From: Lachnospiraceae bacterium
Lineage (GTDB): Bacteria; Bacillota; Clostridia; Lachnospirales; Lachnospiraceae
Length of the DNA stretch: 64,000 nt
Assembly (NCBI GenBank): GCA_019421365.1
Contig: JAHZFJ010000011.1
Coordinates: 66,016 to 130,015, forward strand
Reading direction: 5' to 3'
Shown: positions 9,536 through 17,551 of the stretch, piece after piece
Numbering within the stretch: the first letter of the stretch is position 1
How the letters are laid out: every line of letters begins with the position of its first letter
The notes under the pieces: model-generated
Told to the model about the DNA's origin: nothing
Databases searched by the model: none
The model's input: the letters and a program-made list of their open reading frames with translations, nothing else
Position numbers and translations under genes: made by a program

Positions 9536-9706
9536 CCTGTAATTACGGGTTTTATGAAAGCCAAGGTTTTCGGCGGCCGGGCGGAAAGAATATGCAAATC
9601 ATGCGAAATCATCAGCAGGATACTATGGAGGTGTACTTGTATGGATATCGCTTAACGGAATAAGAAAGACGACATGGAGCCAAATTGGTTTCATGTCGTT
9701 TTTTTT
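9536..9706 (+). ncRNA. Candidate structured RNA or leader ending in a terminator
   Basis: This stretch is unlike its AT-rich surroundings: it contains ggcggccgggcgg at about 9572-9584 and ends in a strong terminator. Short internal pairings are possible, for example acctgtaattacgggt near 9535-9550. Near its end a ggagg site precedes two tiny overlapping ORFs, of 10 codons (ATG 9625) and 4 codons (ATG 9641). I could not match it to any riboswitch or housekeeping RNA consensus I know. It could be an sRNA, a leader with attenuator, or a decayed element. Confidence 0.35.
9669..9706 (+). terminator. Rho-independent terminator upstream of the suf regulator
   Basis: A 14-bp stem with two G-U pairs (acgacatggagcca at 9669-9682 and tggtttcatgtcgt at 9686-9699) is followed by eight T. 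It closes the orphan transcript and lies 43 bp before the suf promoter -35. Confidence 0.85.
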
Positions 9707-9748
9707 GGTTTTATCCTATGTGTCTGCACTCTGTGCAAGAATATATAC

Positions 9749-9777
9749 TTGACAAATAATCAGAAAAGAGTTAATGT
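9749..9777 (+). promoter_or_regulatory. Promoter of the suf regulator and operon
   Basis: A perfect TTGACA at 9749-9754 and, after 17 bp, a weak -10 TAATGT at 9772-9777. The -10 overlaps the operator-like palindrome at 9775, which suits repression. Confidence 0.6.
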
Positions 9778-9792
9778 TAACCTAAGTTAACA
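9775..9792 (+). promoter_or_regulatory. Operator-like palindrome at the suf promoter
   Basis: TGTTAAC at 9775-9781 and GTTAACA at 9786-9792 form a 7-bp inverted repeat with a 4-bp spacer, placed between the -10 and the ribosome site of the regulator gene. The position suggests autoregulation by the encoded DtxR-fold protein. It differs from the GGTTAG-N6-CTAACC boxes elsewhere in the window. Confidence 0.5.
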
Positions 9793-9803
9793 AAGGGAGG
9801 CTT

Positions 9804-10262
9804 ATGATGAGTATTTCAAAATCATTAGAAGAATATATTAAGACAATGTATGTATTGCAAAATCAAAAAGGTGAAATAAGAGTAACTGATATAGCAAAAA
9901 AGATGCAATGTACAAAAGCAGGTGTGAACAAAGCAATAAAACAGCTTGCAGAATACGGACTAGTGAATTATGAAGTATATGGAAAAATTGAATTGACCCG
10001 GGAGGGAATAAAAACAGCCAGAAAGGTTTTAGAAGCCTATGATATAGTATATCTGTTTTTAACTGAATTGCTAGAAATAGATGCAGAAGAAGCAAAAACA
10101 GAAGCAGAGAAAATGAAAAAAAGTATGGACGATCATACTCTTAATAAATTAGCAAAATACGTACAAAACACATTAGGAATAAAGCATTTGAAATGTGATT
10201 ATGACATTAACAATGAAAGATGTATTGATTGTGGAAGAAGAATAAAATCAATTCATTTTTAG
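9804..10262 (+). CDS. DtxR/MntR-fold regulator with C-terminal Cys motif, head of suf operon
   Basis: A 152-residue protein whose N-terminal winged helix (about residues 7-65, with VTDIAKKMQCTKAGVNKAIK) and following helical segment align with MntR/DtxR regulators. The residues that bind metal in MntR are mostly changed: by my alignment the Asp8, Glu11, His77 and Glu/Glu/His positions read Glu, Lys, Tyr and Glu/Lys/Lys. A short tail instead carries C-x9-C-x2-C (CDYDINNERCIDCG). The gene lies 28 bp before sufC with no terminator between, so it is probably part of the operon. Sensing of Fe-S status through the cysteines is my inference. A gggagg site supports ATG 9804; ATG 9807 is the alternative. 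Confidence 0.75.
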   Translation: MMSISKSLEEYIKTMYVLQNQKGEIRVTDIAKKMQCTKAGVNKAIKQLAEYGLVNYEVYGKIELTREGIKTARKVLEAYDIVYLFLTELLEIDAEEAKTEAEKMKKSMDDHTLNKLAKYVQNTLGIKHLKCDYDINNERCIDCGRRIKSIHF

Positions 10263-10290
10263 AAAAGGAAAAGAAAAGGAAGGATACATT

Positions 10291-11034
10291 ATGAGTAATA
10301 CTTTATTAGAAATTAAGGATCTATATGTAAATGCAGAAGGACAGGAAATATTAAAAGGACTAAACCTAAAGGTTAATAAAGGAGAAGTTCATATAGTAAT
10401 GGGACCGAATGGTGCTGGTAAATCTACACTTGCACACTCTATACTAAGTAATCCTAGTTATGAGAAGGAAAAGGGAGAAGTAATTTTTGACGGAGAGAAT
10501 ATTACGGAATCAAAGACTGATGAAATCGCCAGAAAAGGAATCTTTATGTCGTTCCAATCACCAGAAGAGATACCAGGTGTATCTGTTACTAATTTCTTGA
10601 AATATGCAAAGAACAAAATGACAGGAAAGCCAGTAAGGTTAATGGCTTTCAGAGATGAAATAAAAGGATACATGGAGCAACTAGATATCAATCCAAGTTA
10701 TATGGAGAGAGATTTAAATGTTGGTTTCTCAGGTGGAGAAAAGAAGAAAAATGAAATTCTTCAAATGTTAGTTCTTAATCCTAAACTTGCTATATTAGAT
10801 GAAACCGATTCAGGTCTTGATGTAGACGCCATAAGAACCGTCTCAAAAGGGATTCAAATGTATAAAAACGATGAGAACGCAGTTCTAATCATTACACATA
10901 ATACGAAAATATTAGAGAATCTAAACGTAGATTATGTTCATATCTTAGTTGACGGTAAAATTGTAAAAACCGGAACAAAAGAATTGGCTGATGAGATTGA
11001 AAAAGAAGGTTACGGAAAATATAAAATGGAGTAA
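10291..11034 (+). CDS. sufC: SufC, Fe-S assembly ATPase
   Basis: ABC-type ATPase (247 residues) that drives the SufBCD scaffold complex in the cytoplasm. Walker A GPNGAGKST is at about 38-46, the signature appears as FSGGEKKKNE, and Walker B as AILDETDSGLD. The ETDSGLD and GGEKKKNE variants are typical of SufC rather than transport ATPases. It has a strong ribosome site (aaaggaaggatac) and is followed 25 bp later by sufB, giving the order C-B-D-S-U seen in Gram-positive bacteria. Confidence 0.97.
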   Translation: MSNTLLEIKDLYVNAEGQEILKGLNLKVNKGEVHIVMGPNGAGKSTLAHSILSNPSYEKEKGEVIFDGENITESKTDEIARKGIFMSFQSPEEIPGVSVTNFLKYAKNKMTGKPVRLMAFRDEIKGYMEQLDINPSYMERDLNVGFSGGEKKKNEILQMLVLNPKLAILDETDSGLDVDAIRTVSKGIQMYKNDENAVLIITHNTKILENLNVDYVHILVDGKIVKTGTKELADEIEKEGYGKYKME

Positions 11035-11059
11035 TTAGTGTGAAAGGCAAGGCTTTAAT

Positions 11060-12460
11060 ATGAAAAAGACGAACGTAGAAGAAATTAATCGAAATATATA
11101 TGATATAAAAAATGAAGATAAATATGAATTCAAAATAAAGAAAGGGTTGACTCCTGATATCATATCAGAAATATCTAATCAAAAGCAGGAAGCGGATTGG
11201 ATGAGAGAGTTTCGCTTGAAGGCACTAAATGTATACAATAAGTTAAGTTTGCCAACTTGGGGACCTGACCTTTCTGAATTGAATATGGACGAAATTGCAA
11301 CTTATGTAAGACCAAAAAGTAAACTTAATAATAGTTGGGATGATGTTCCAGAAGATATTAAAAAGACATTTGAAACTTTAGGAATACCAGAGGCGGAAAG
11401 AAATTCTTTAGCAGGCGTTGGAGCTCAATATGATTCAGAGGTAGTATATCATAGTATTAAGGAAGAATTAGTAAAGCAGGGAGTAATCTATACGGATATG
11501 GAAACTGCAGTAAGGGATTATCCTGAACTAGTTAAACCTTATTTTATGAAATGTGTATCCGTACATGACCACAAATTTGTAGCATTACACGGAGCTGTTT
11601 GGTCAGGTGGTTCATTTGTATATGTACCAAAAGGAGTAAAGGTAGATATACCTCTACAATCTTATTTTAGATTAAACTCTCCAGAAGCAGGTCAATTTGA
11701 ACATACCTTAATTATTGTTGATGAGGGAGCAAGTCTTCACTTTGTTGAAGGATGTTCAGCACCAAAATATAATAAAGTAAATCTACATGCAGGTTGTGTA
11801 GAGTTATATGTAAAAGACAATGCATATTTACGATATTCAACCATTGAAAACTGGTCAAAGAATATGTTGAATCTGAATACCAAGAGAGCAATTGTAGGAA
11901 AAAATGCTCAGATTGACTGGGTATCAGGTTCCTTTGGATCTAAGATTTCTATGTTATATCCAATGAGTATTCTAAATGGTGAAGGAGCAAAAACAGAATT
12001 CACTGGAATCTCTTTCGCAGGGAAAGGACAAAATCTAGATAACGGCTTTAAGGTGGTACATAACGCACCAAATACTTCAAGCGTAATAGATGGAAAATCA
12101 ATTTCTAAAAACGGTGGAACTTGCACCTATAGATCTCTAGTAAGGATTAGTGAGAATGCTAAGAATTCAAAATGTTCGGTATCTTGTGAATCACTTATGC
12201 TTGACAGCATATCAAAATCTGACACAATTCCTGTGAATGATATTAGGACAGATGAGGTAGAATTCTCCCACGAAGCCAAGATCGGAAAAATAAGTGACAA
12301 AGCAATTTTTTATCTGATGTCAAGAGGTTTATCAGAAGAAGATGCGAAAGCAATGATCGTAAGGGGATTTGCTTATCCAATCTCAAAAGAACTTCCTATT
12401 GAATATGCAGTGGAAATGAATAACTTAATTAATTTAGAATTGGAAGGAGCGATTGGGTAA
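11060..12460 (+). CDS. sufB: SufB, Fe-S scaffold subunit
   Basis: Beta-helical scaffold subunit of SufBCD (466 residues), on which nascent Fe-S clusters form. Recognisable blocks are VYHSIKEELVKQGVIYTDME, ALHGAVWSGGSFVYVPKGV, EGCSAPKY and, near the C-terminus, HEAKIGKISDKAIFYLMSRG. Its last base overlaps the first base of sufD (TAATGG), implying translational coupling. Confidence 0.97.
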   Translation: MKKTNVEEINRNIYDIKNEDKYEFKIKKGLTPDIISEISNQKQEADWMREFRLKALNVYNKLSLPTWGPDLSELNMDEIATYVRPKSKLNNSWDDVPEDIKKTFETLGIPEAERNSLAGVGAQYDSEVVYHSIKEELVKQGVIYTDMETAVRDYPELVKPYFMKCVSVHDHKFVALHGAVWSGGSFVYVPKGVKVDIPLQSYFRLNSPEAGQFEHTLIIVDEGASLHFVEGCSAPKYNKVNLHAGCVELYVKDNAYLRYSTIENWSKNMLNLNTKRAIVGKNAQIDWVSGSFGSKISMLYPMSILNGEGAKTEFTGISFAGKGQNLDNGFKVVHNAPNTSSVIDGKSISKNGGTCTYRSLVRISENAKNSKCSVSCESLMLDSISKSDTIPVNDIRTDEVEFSHEAKIGKISDKAIFYLMSRGLSEEDAKAMIVRGFAYPISKELPIEYAVEMNNLINLELEGAIG

Positions 12461-13539
12461 TGGAGAAAGTAAGATTAAACGATACGCCTATTAGGACAAG
12501 TGTAAATTTTGGAATCAATGACATTGTCCTAGAAGGATTTTCGGTTCCAGAGGAAATTACAGCGTTTGATGCAGTGACCATAAAAAGTGGCGAAGAATGT
12601 GTAACAAGAAACGCTAAGAAAGATAAAGTTAATTTAATATATGGAGTTGGAAAGATATTAGAGGAACAAGTCAATAATCAGTCAAACCAAAGTTTTAAAA
12701 TTGTCATAGATCAAAAAAATCAAGGTAATGTAGAGTTAGACTTTGATTTTGAAGGAAAAGAAAATTGTTTGGTTGATAACATTGAAATCATGGCTGAAGA
12801 GGGAAGCAAAGGAACGGTTATCCTGAAGTATAAATCAGGAGAAGATAATGCTGATTCGCAAGATGAGAATTATCACAATGGAATTTGCAGAATTAAAGCA
12901 AAGAAGAATTCAGATATACAGGTTGTTATCGTTAATTTATTGAATGAAAAATCAAGAAACTTTATCAGTATAGAAAGTGATGTAGAAGATTCAGCAAAGG
13001 TTGATCTTATCACAGTAGATTTTGGTGGAAAAAGTAGTATTTCTAATTACTATATGAATGTGAAGAAAGACAATTCGAAAGGCAGTATTAATAGTATTTA
13101 TCTAGGTAAAGAAAATCAAAGAATAGATATGAATTATATAGCACATCTATATGGTAAAAAATCGAATGTTGATATTGAAGTACAAGGGGCTTTAAAAGAC
13201 CAGGCGATGAAAAGCTTCAAAGGAACAATTGACTTTAAGACAGGAGCAAAGAAAGCAAAAGGAAATGAAAATGAATTTTGTATGCTGCTATCGGACAAAG
13301 CAAGGTCAAAAGCATTACCAATGTTATTATGTACAGAAGAAGATGTAGAAGGAAATCATAGTTCAGCTTCTGGTAAAGTAGATCCGAAGGAACTATTCTA
13401 TCTAATGAGTAGAGGATTTAGCCAAAAGGAAGCGATGAAATTAATTGTTAAAGCAAGGTTTTCTCATATTATAGAACGAATCGAACTAGAAACGTTAAAA
13501 GAAGAAGTTCTAGCCGAGATTGATAAGAGATTAGATTAG
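12460..13539 (+). CDS. sufD: SufD, Fe-S scaffold subunit
   Basis: Paralogue of SufB that completes the SufBC2D complex. It has 359 residues, within the lower range for SufD. The C-terminal family block is clear: HSSASGKVDPKELFYLMSRG and then QKEAMKLIVKARF. The middle is divergent, as usual for SufD. It overlaps sufB by one base and precedes sufS by 22 bp. Confidence 0.93.
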   Translation: MEKVRLNDTPIRTSVNFGINDIVLEGFSVPEEITAFDAVTIKSGEECVTRNAKKDKVNLIYGVGKILEEQVNNQSNQSFKIVIDQKNQGNVELDFDFEGKENCLVDNIEIMAEEGSKGTVILKYKSGEDNADSQDENYHNGICRIKAKKNSDIQVVIVNLLNEKSRNFISIESDVEDSAKVDLITVDFGGKSSISNYYMNVKKDNSKGSINSIYLGKENQRIDMNYIAHLYGKKSNVDIEVQGALKDQAMKSFKGTIDFKTGAKKAKGNENEFCMLLSDKARSKALPMLLCTEEDVEGNHSSASGKVDPKELFYLMSRGFSQKEAMKLIVKARFSHIIERIELETLKEEVLAEIDKRLD

Positions 13540-13561
13540 ACAAGGAAGGAACAATGCTATA

Positions 13562-14805
<1,244 letters not shown>

Positions 14806-14806
<1 letters not shown>

Positions 14807-15255
14807 TGGAAATCTTAAGTGATGTATATAACGATTTAATTATGGAACATAGTATGTATTCTGAAAATAAAAAAGATTTAGAACATGCAGACTATTGCGA
14901 AATGGGTCATAATCCTAATTGCGGTGATGAAATTAAATTAGAGTTAAAATTAAATGGAGATATAATAGAAGATTTAGGATTTACAGGACACGGCTGTGCC
15001 ATATCACAGGCTTCTACTTCTATTATGATTGATACGATTAAAGGTAAGAAGGTAGAGGAAGCAAAGGAGATTATCTCCGCTTTTATCGCTATGATTAAAA
15101 GGGAAATGACAGATGAAACTGAATTAAAGAAAATTGAAGATGCAATTGCATTTAAAAACATATCAAATATGCCAGCGAGAGTAAAATGTGCTCTGTTAGC
15201 ATGGCATACGATGGAAGATATTATCAAGCATAGTGAGAATGAAACTGCTAAATAA
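14806..15255 (+). CDS. sufU: SufU, sulfurtransferase partner of SufS
   Basis: NifU-N-like protein (149 residues). In Gram-positive SUF systems SufU is a Zn-bound acceptor of persulfide from SufS. The three conserved cysteines appear in NPNCGDEI, GHGCAISQAS and VKCALLAWHT, with the catalytic-site Asp in the first block. It is the last gene of the operon and is followed by a hairpin at 15275. Confidence 0.95.
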
Positions 15256-15274
15256 AAGAGATTAATGAGAAAAG

Positions 15275-15298
15275 CACCGAAAGGCAACCTTTTCGGTG
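15275..15298 (+). terminator. Hairpin after the suf operon
   Basis: caccgaaagg and ccttttcggtg pair with one bulged T around a CAA loop. The following sequence is only moderately T-rich, so termination may be partial. Confidence 0.65.
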
Positions 15299-15375
15299 TG
15301 TATACTCTTACATAAATAATTGTTTTGTTAGTAATATACAAAACTGATTATTAAAATTTGAAAGGAGAGATATAT

Positions 15376-16122
15376 ATGAAATTAGTATTATTACGTCACG
15401 GAGAAAGTGTTTGGAATGAACAAAATCTTTTTACTGGTTGGACTGATGTAGATTTGTCATTGAAAGGACAGACGGAGGCAAGAGAAGCGGGAAGCACATT
15501 GAAGGAAAATGGTTTTGATTTTGATGTTTGTTATACTTCTTACCTGAAAAGAGCAATTCATACACTAGGTTATGCCCTAGATGAGATGGACAGAGCTTGG
15601 CTACCAGTAATAAAGACATGGAAGCTGAACGAACGCCATTATGGTGCACTGCAAGGTTTGAATAAAGAAGAAACTGCTCAGAAATATGGGGAAGACCAGG
15701 TAAAGATATGGAGACGTTCTTACAATATTGCGCCACCATACCTTGAAGAAACAGATGAGAGAAATCCTAAATTACAGGAACAGTATCGTCAAGAGGGAGA
15801 AGAACGATTACCTCTTGGTGAAAGTCTAGAAGATACAATTGCTAGAGTAGTTCCTTATTACGAAGAACATATATTGAAGGATATGAAAGCAGGTAAGAGA
15901 GTATTGGTCGCAGCACATGGTAATTCCATACGTGCTCTTGTAAAATATCTAGAAGGACTTTCTGAGGAAGAAATAGTGAATGTAAATATTCCTACAGGTA
16001 TTCCGCTTGTATATGAACTTGATGAACATGGCAAATTCATACATAGGGAATATCTGGGTGACCAAAATTTGATTAGGGAAAAAATGCAGTCAGTGGCTAA
16101 ACAAGGAAGTACCAGAAAATAA
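15376..16122 (+). CDS. gpmA: 2,3-bisphosphoglycerate-dependent phosphoglycerate mutase
   Basis: Cytoplasmic glycolytic enzyme interconverting 3- and 2-phosphoglycerate. The phosphohistidine motif LVLLRHGESVWN is at the N-terminus and the second catalytic His lies in VLVAAHGNSIRAL. The blocks FTGWTDVDLS and KLNERHYGALQG identify the dPGM (GpmA) type. The ATG at 15376, six bases after an aaaggagaga site, is preferred to an in-frame TTG at 15358 that lies before that site; this gives 248 residues, the normal length. Enolase, the next enzyme of the pathway, is encoded at 28809. Confidence 0.96.
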   Translation: MKLVLLRHGESVWNEQNLFTGWTDVDLSLKGQTEAREAGSTLKENGFDFDVCYTSYLKRAIHTLGYALDEMDRAWLPVIKTWKLNERHYGALQGLNKEETAQKYGEDQVKIWRRSYNIAPPYLEETDERNPKLQEQYRQEGEERLPLGESLEDTIARVVPYYEEHILKDMKAGKRVLVAAHGNSIRALVKYLEGLSEEEIVNVNIPTGIPLVYELDEHGKFIHREYLGDQNLIREKMQSVAKQGSTRK

Positions 16123-16184
16123 TCTATAAGTAATTAATATAGATACTGTACAAAATTGAAATTATAATAGAAAGCGTGCTTATT

Positions 16185-16424
16185 ATGGGAAGATATTATC
16201 ATTTATCTAAGAAAGTAACAAAAGCGGAAGAGAAAGAAATCTTAAAAGAAATGAAAGAATTAGAAGATGTTGAGAGTGTAGAAATCACAGATGATCATGC
16301 TTTTATGAAGGTCATAACAAAGGACGATCAGTTTTCAGATGTTATGAGATCTGCAGTTAATATTTGTAGCCATGTAAGGGGTGGTCTGGAATTATCTTTT
16401 ACAAGGTTTGCATATGAAGTATAA
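16185..16424 (+). CDS. Small hypothetical protein, about 79 aa
   Basis: A short ORF directly after gpmA. The ATG at 16185 begins MGRYYHLSKKVTKAEEKEIL; an in-frame GTG at 16176 is possible and neither has a strong ribosome site. The protein is highly charged, with a predicted helix-strand-helix pattern (KEMKELEDVESVEITDDHAFMKVI) that recalls small beta-alpha-beta folds such as heavy-metal-associated or ACT-like modules, but no metal-binding Cys pair is present. I do not recognise a family. Confidence 0.55.
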   Translation: MGRYYHLSKKVTKAEEKEILKEMKELEDVESVEITDDHAFMKVITKDDQFSDVMRSAVNICSHVRGGLELSFTRFAYEV

Positions 16425-16459
16425 ATGAAAGTCATACCAAATAATATTTACTAATAAAA

Positions 16460-16567
16460 GAGGCTGTTGCAAAATTTATATCTTTGCATATTTTTTTGAG
16501 TTGCATTTCAATGCATTCTATATAAAAAAATGTTAGAGATATTTAAAATATATTTTGCAACAGCCTC
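16460..16567. repeat. 108-bp element with 16-bp perfect terminal inverted repeats
   Basis: gaggctgttgcaaaat at 16460-16475 is repeated inverted at 16552-16567, with an AT-rich, non-coding interior. The TIR resembles the tGTTGCAAA-type ends of some insertion sequences, so this may be a MITE or IS remnant. It would also form a terminator-like hairpin after the 79-aa gene. No clear target-site duplication is seen. Confidence 0.6.
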
Positions 16568-16670
16568 CTTTATTTATAGAAAAACGGCTTTGTACAGACA
16601 TTTTTCTATGCAGATTTCCTTATTGATAACTTTTAATCAATAAAAACAGTAATAATTACTATTATTGATA

Positions 16671-16699
16671 TTGCAATTTGTTTTAAAGTGTGTTATGAT
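16671..16699 (+). promoter_or_regulatory. ahpC promoter
   Basis: TTGCAA (16671-16676), 17 bp, TATGAT (16694-16699). The leader to the ahpC ATG is about 140 nt, A-rich, and carries degenerate repeats of aaacaaagatat between about 16738 and 16780. Confidence 0.75.
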
Positions 16700-16706
16700 T
16701 AATACA

Positions 16707-16724
16707 TGTTAGAAATGACTAACC
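16707..16724 (+). promoter_or_regulatory. GTTAG-N6-CTAAC operator at ahpC
   Basis: TGTTAG (16707-16712), AAATGA, CTAACC (16719-16724). It starts seven bases after the -10, so it covers the start region. The same architecture and spacing from the -10 occur at 19254 and 28714, and a full version overlaps the feoA -10. Confidence 0.6.
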
Positions 16725-16843
16725 TTAAACAACTAATAAACAAAGATATAGTAATCAAAAATCTAGTAAACAAAGATATTAGAAACAAAGTATTCTAATA
16801 AAAAACAAAAAAAACAAAAAAAACAATTTAGGAGGTATTAATT

Positions 16844-17407
16844 ATGTCATTAATTAATAAAGAAGTTTCAGAATTTTCAGTTCAAGCATTTGTAAATGGA
16901 GAGTTTAAAGAAGTTAAGAAAGAAGATATCTTAGGTAAATGGTCTGTATTCTTCTTCTATCCAGCAGATTTCACATTTGTGTGCCCTACAGAATTAGAGG
17001 ACTTAGCTAACAAATATGATGAGTTCCAAAAAATTGGTTGTGAAATCTACTCTGTATCTTGCGATACTCATTTCGTTCATAAAGCATGGCATGATACATC
17101 AAAGACAATTAAAAAAATTAAATACCCAATGTTAGCCGACCCAACTGGTGCATTAGCTAGAGATTTTGATGTTATGATCGAATCTGATGGATTAGCAGAA
17201 AGAGGAAGCTTTATCGTAAATCCAGAAGGAAAAATTGTTGCTTATGAAGTAATCGCTGGTAACGTAGGAAGAAACGCAGATGAATTATTCAGACGTGTAC
17301 AAGCTTCTCAATTCGTTGCAGAACATGGGGATCAAGTTTGCCCAGCTAAATGGCAACCAGGTGCAGAAACTTTAAAACCAAGTCTTGATCTTGTTGGCTT
17401 AATTTAA
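16844..17407 (+). CDS. ahpC: AhpC, typical 2-Cys peroxiredoxin
   Basis: Reduces hydrogen peroxide and organic peroxides in the cytoplasm. The peroxidatic Cys47 lies in FTFVCPTELEDL and the resolving Cys166 in VCPAKWQPG; total length is 187 residues, as usual. A strong ribosome site (ttaggaggt) precedes the ATG. The partner reductase follows 144 bp downstream, beyond a PalB repeat and a terminator-like hairpin. The promoter carries the palindrome shared with feoA, pointing to iron-linked control. Confidence 0.97.
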   Translation: MSLINKEVSEFSVQAFVNGEFKEVKKEDILGKWSVFFFYPADFTFVCPTELEDLANKYDEFQKIGCEIYSVSCDTHFVHKAWHDTSKTIKKIKYPMLADPTGALARDFDVMIESDGLAERGSFIVNPEGKIVAYEVIAGNVGRNADELFRRVQASQFVAEHGDQVCPAKWQPGAETLKPSLDLVGLI

Positions 17408-17410
17408 TTA

Positions 17411-17463
17411 CTCAACTTCGTACTTGAAGATCTAAATTAAGTTTTTTATGTACTAAGTGTGAT
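17411..17463 (+). repeat. PalB repeat, copy B (short)
   Basis: Starts four bases after the ahpC stop. It has the family order caacttcgtac, ttgaagat, a T-tract (gttttttatg) and an imperfect inverted right end (gtactaagtgtg). The central section is lacking. It probably serves as part of the ahpC 3' end. Confidence 0.65.
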
Positions 17464-17501
17464 TTAATTAGTAATTAAGAAAGAGAATTAATAAAACTAG
17501 A

Positions 17502-17532
17502 ATACCCCGCCTCGTATAAAGAGACGGGGTAT
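17502..17532 (+). terminator. Hairpin between ahpC and the reductase gene
   Basis: ataccccgcctc (17502-17513) pairs with gagacggggtat (17521-17532) with one internal mismatch. Only a short, A-rich tail follows, and the next ribosome site begins 8 bases later, so it may attenuate rather than stop transcription. Confidence 0.65.
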
Positions 17533-17551
17533 CTTAAAAAGGAGGACTTAC

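Noticed and set aside
9536..9706. Assignment to a named riboswitch (cobalamin, c-di-GMP, THF, FMN, T-box)
   Set aside because: None of the consensus cores I know is present, so it is left as an unidentified structured RNA.
14907..15341. Minus-strand ORF of 144 codons over sufU
   Set aside because: Entirely antisense to a well-supported gene; no independent promoter or recognisable motif. The same judgement applies to the other antisense ORFs over suf, feoB, mglB and enolase.
16649..16667. PerR box upstream of ahpC
   Set aside because: taataattactatta is symmetrical in part but matches the PerR consensus poorly; the GTTAG-N6-CTAAC palindrome is the better operator candidate.
16738..16800. 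CRISPR-like short repeats in the ahpC leader
   Set aside because: The aaacaaagatat repeats are degenerate, A-rich and irregularly spaced, with no spacers or cas genes.
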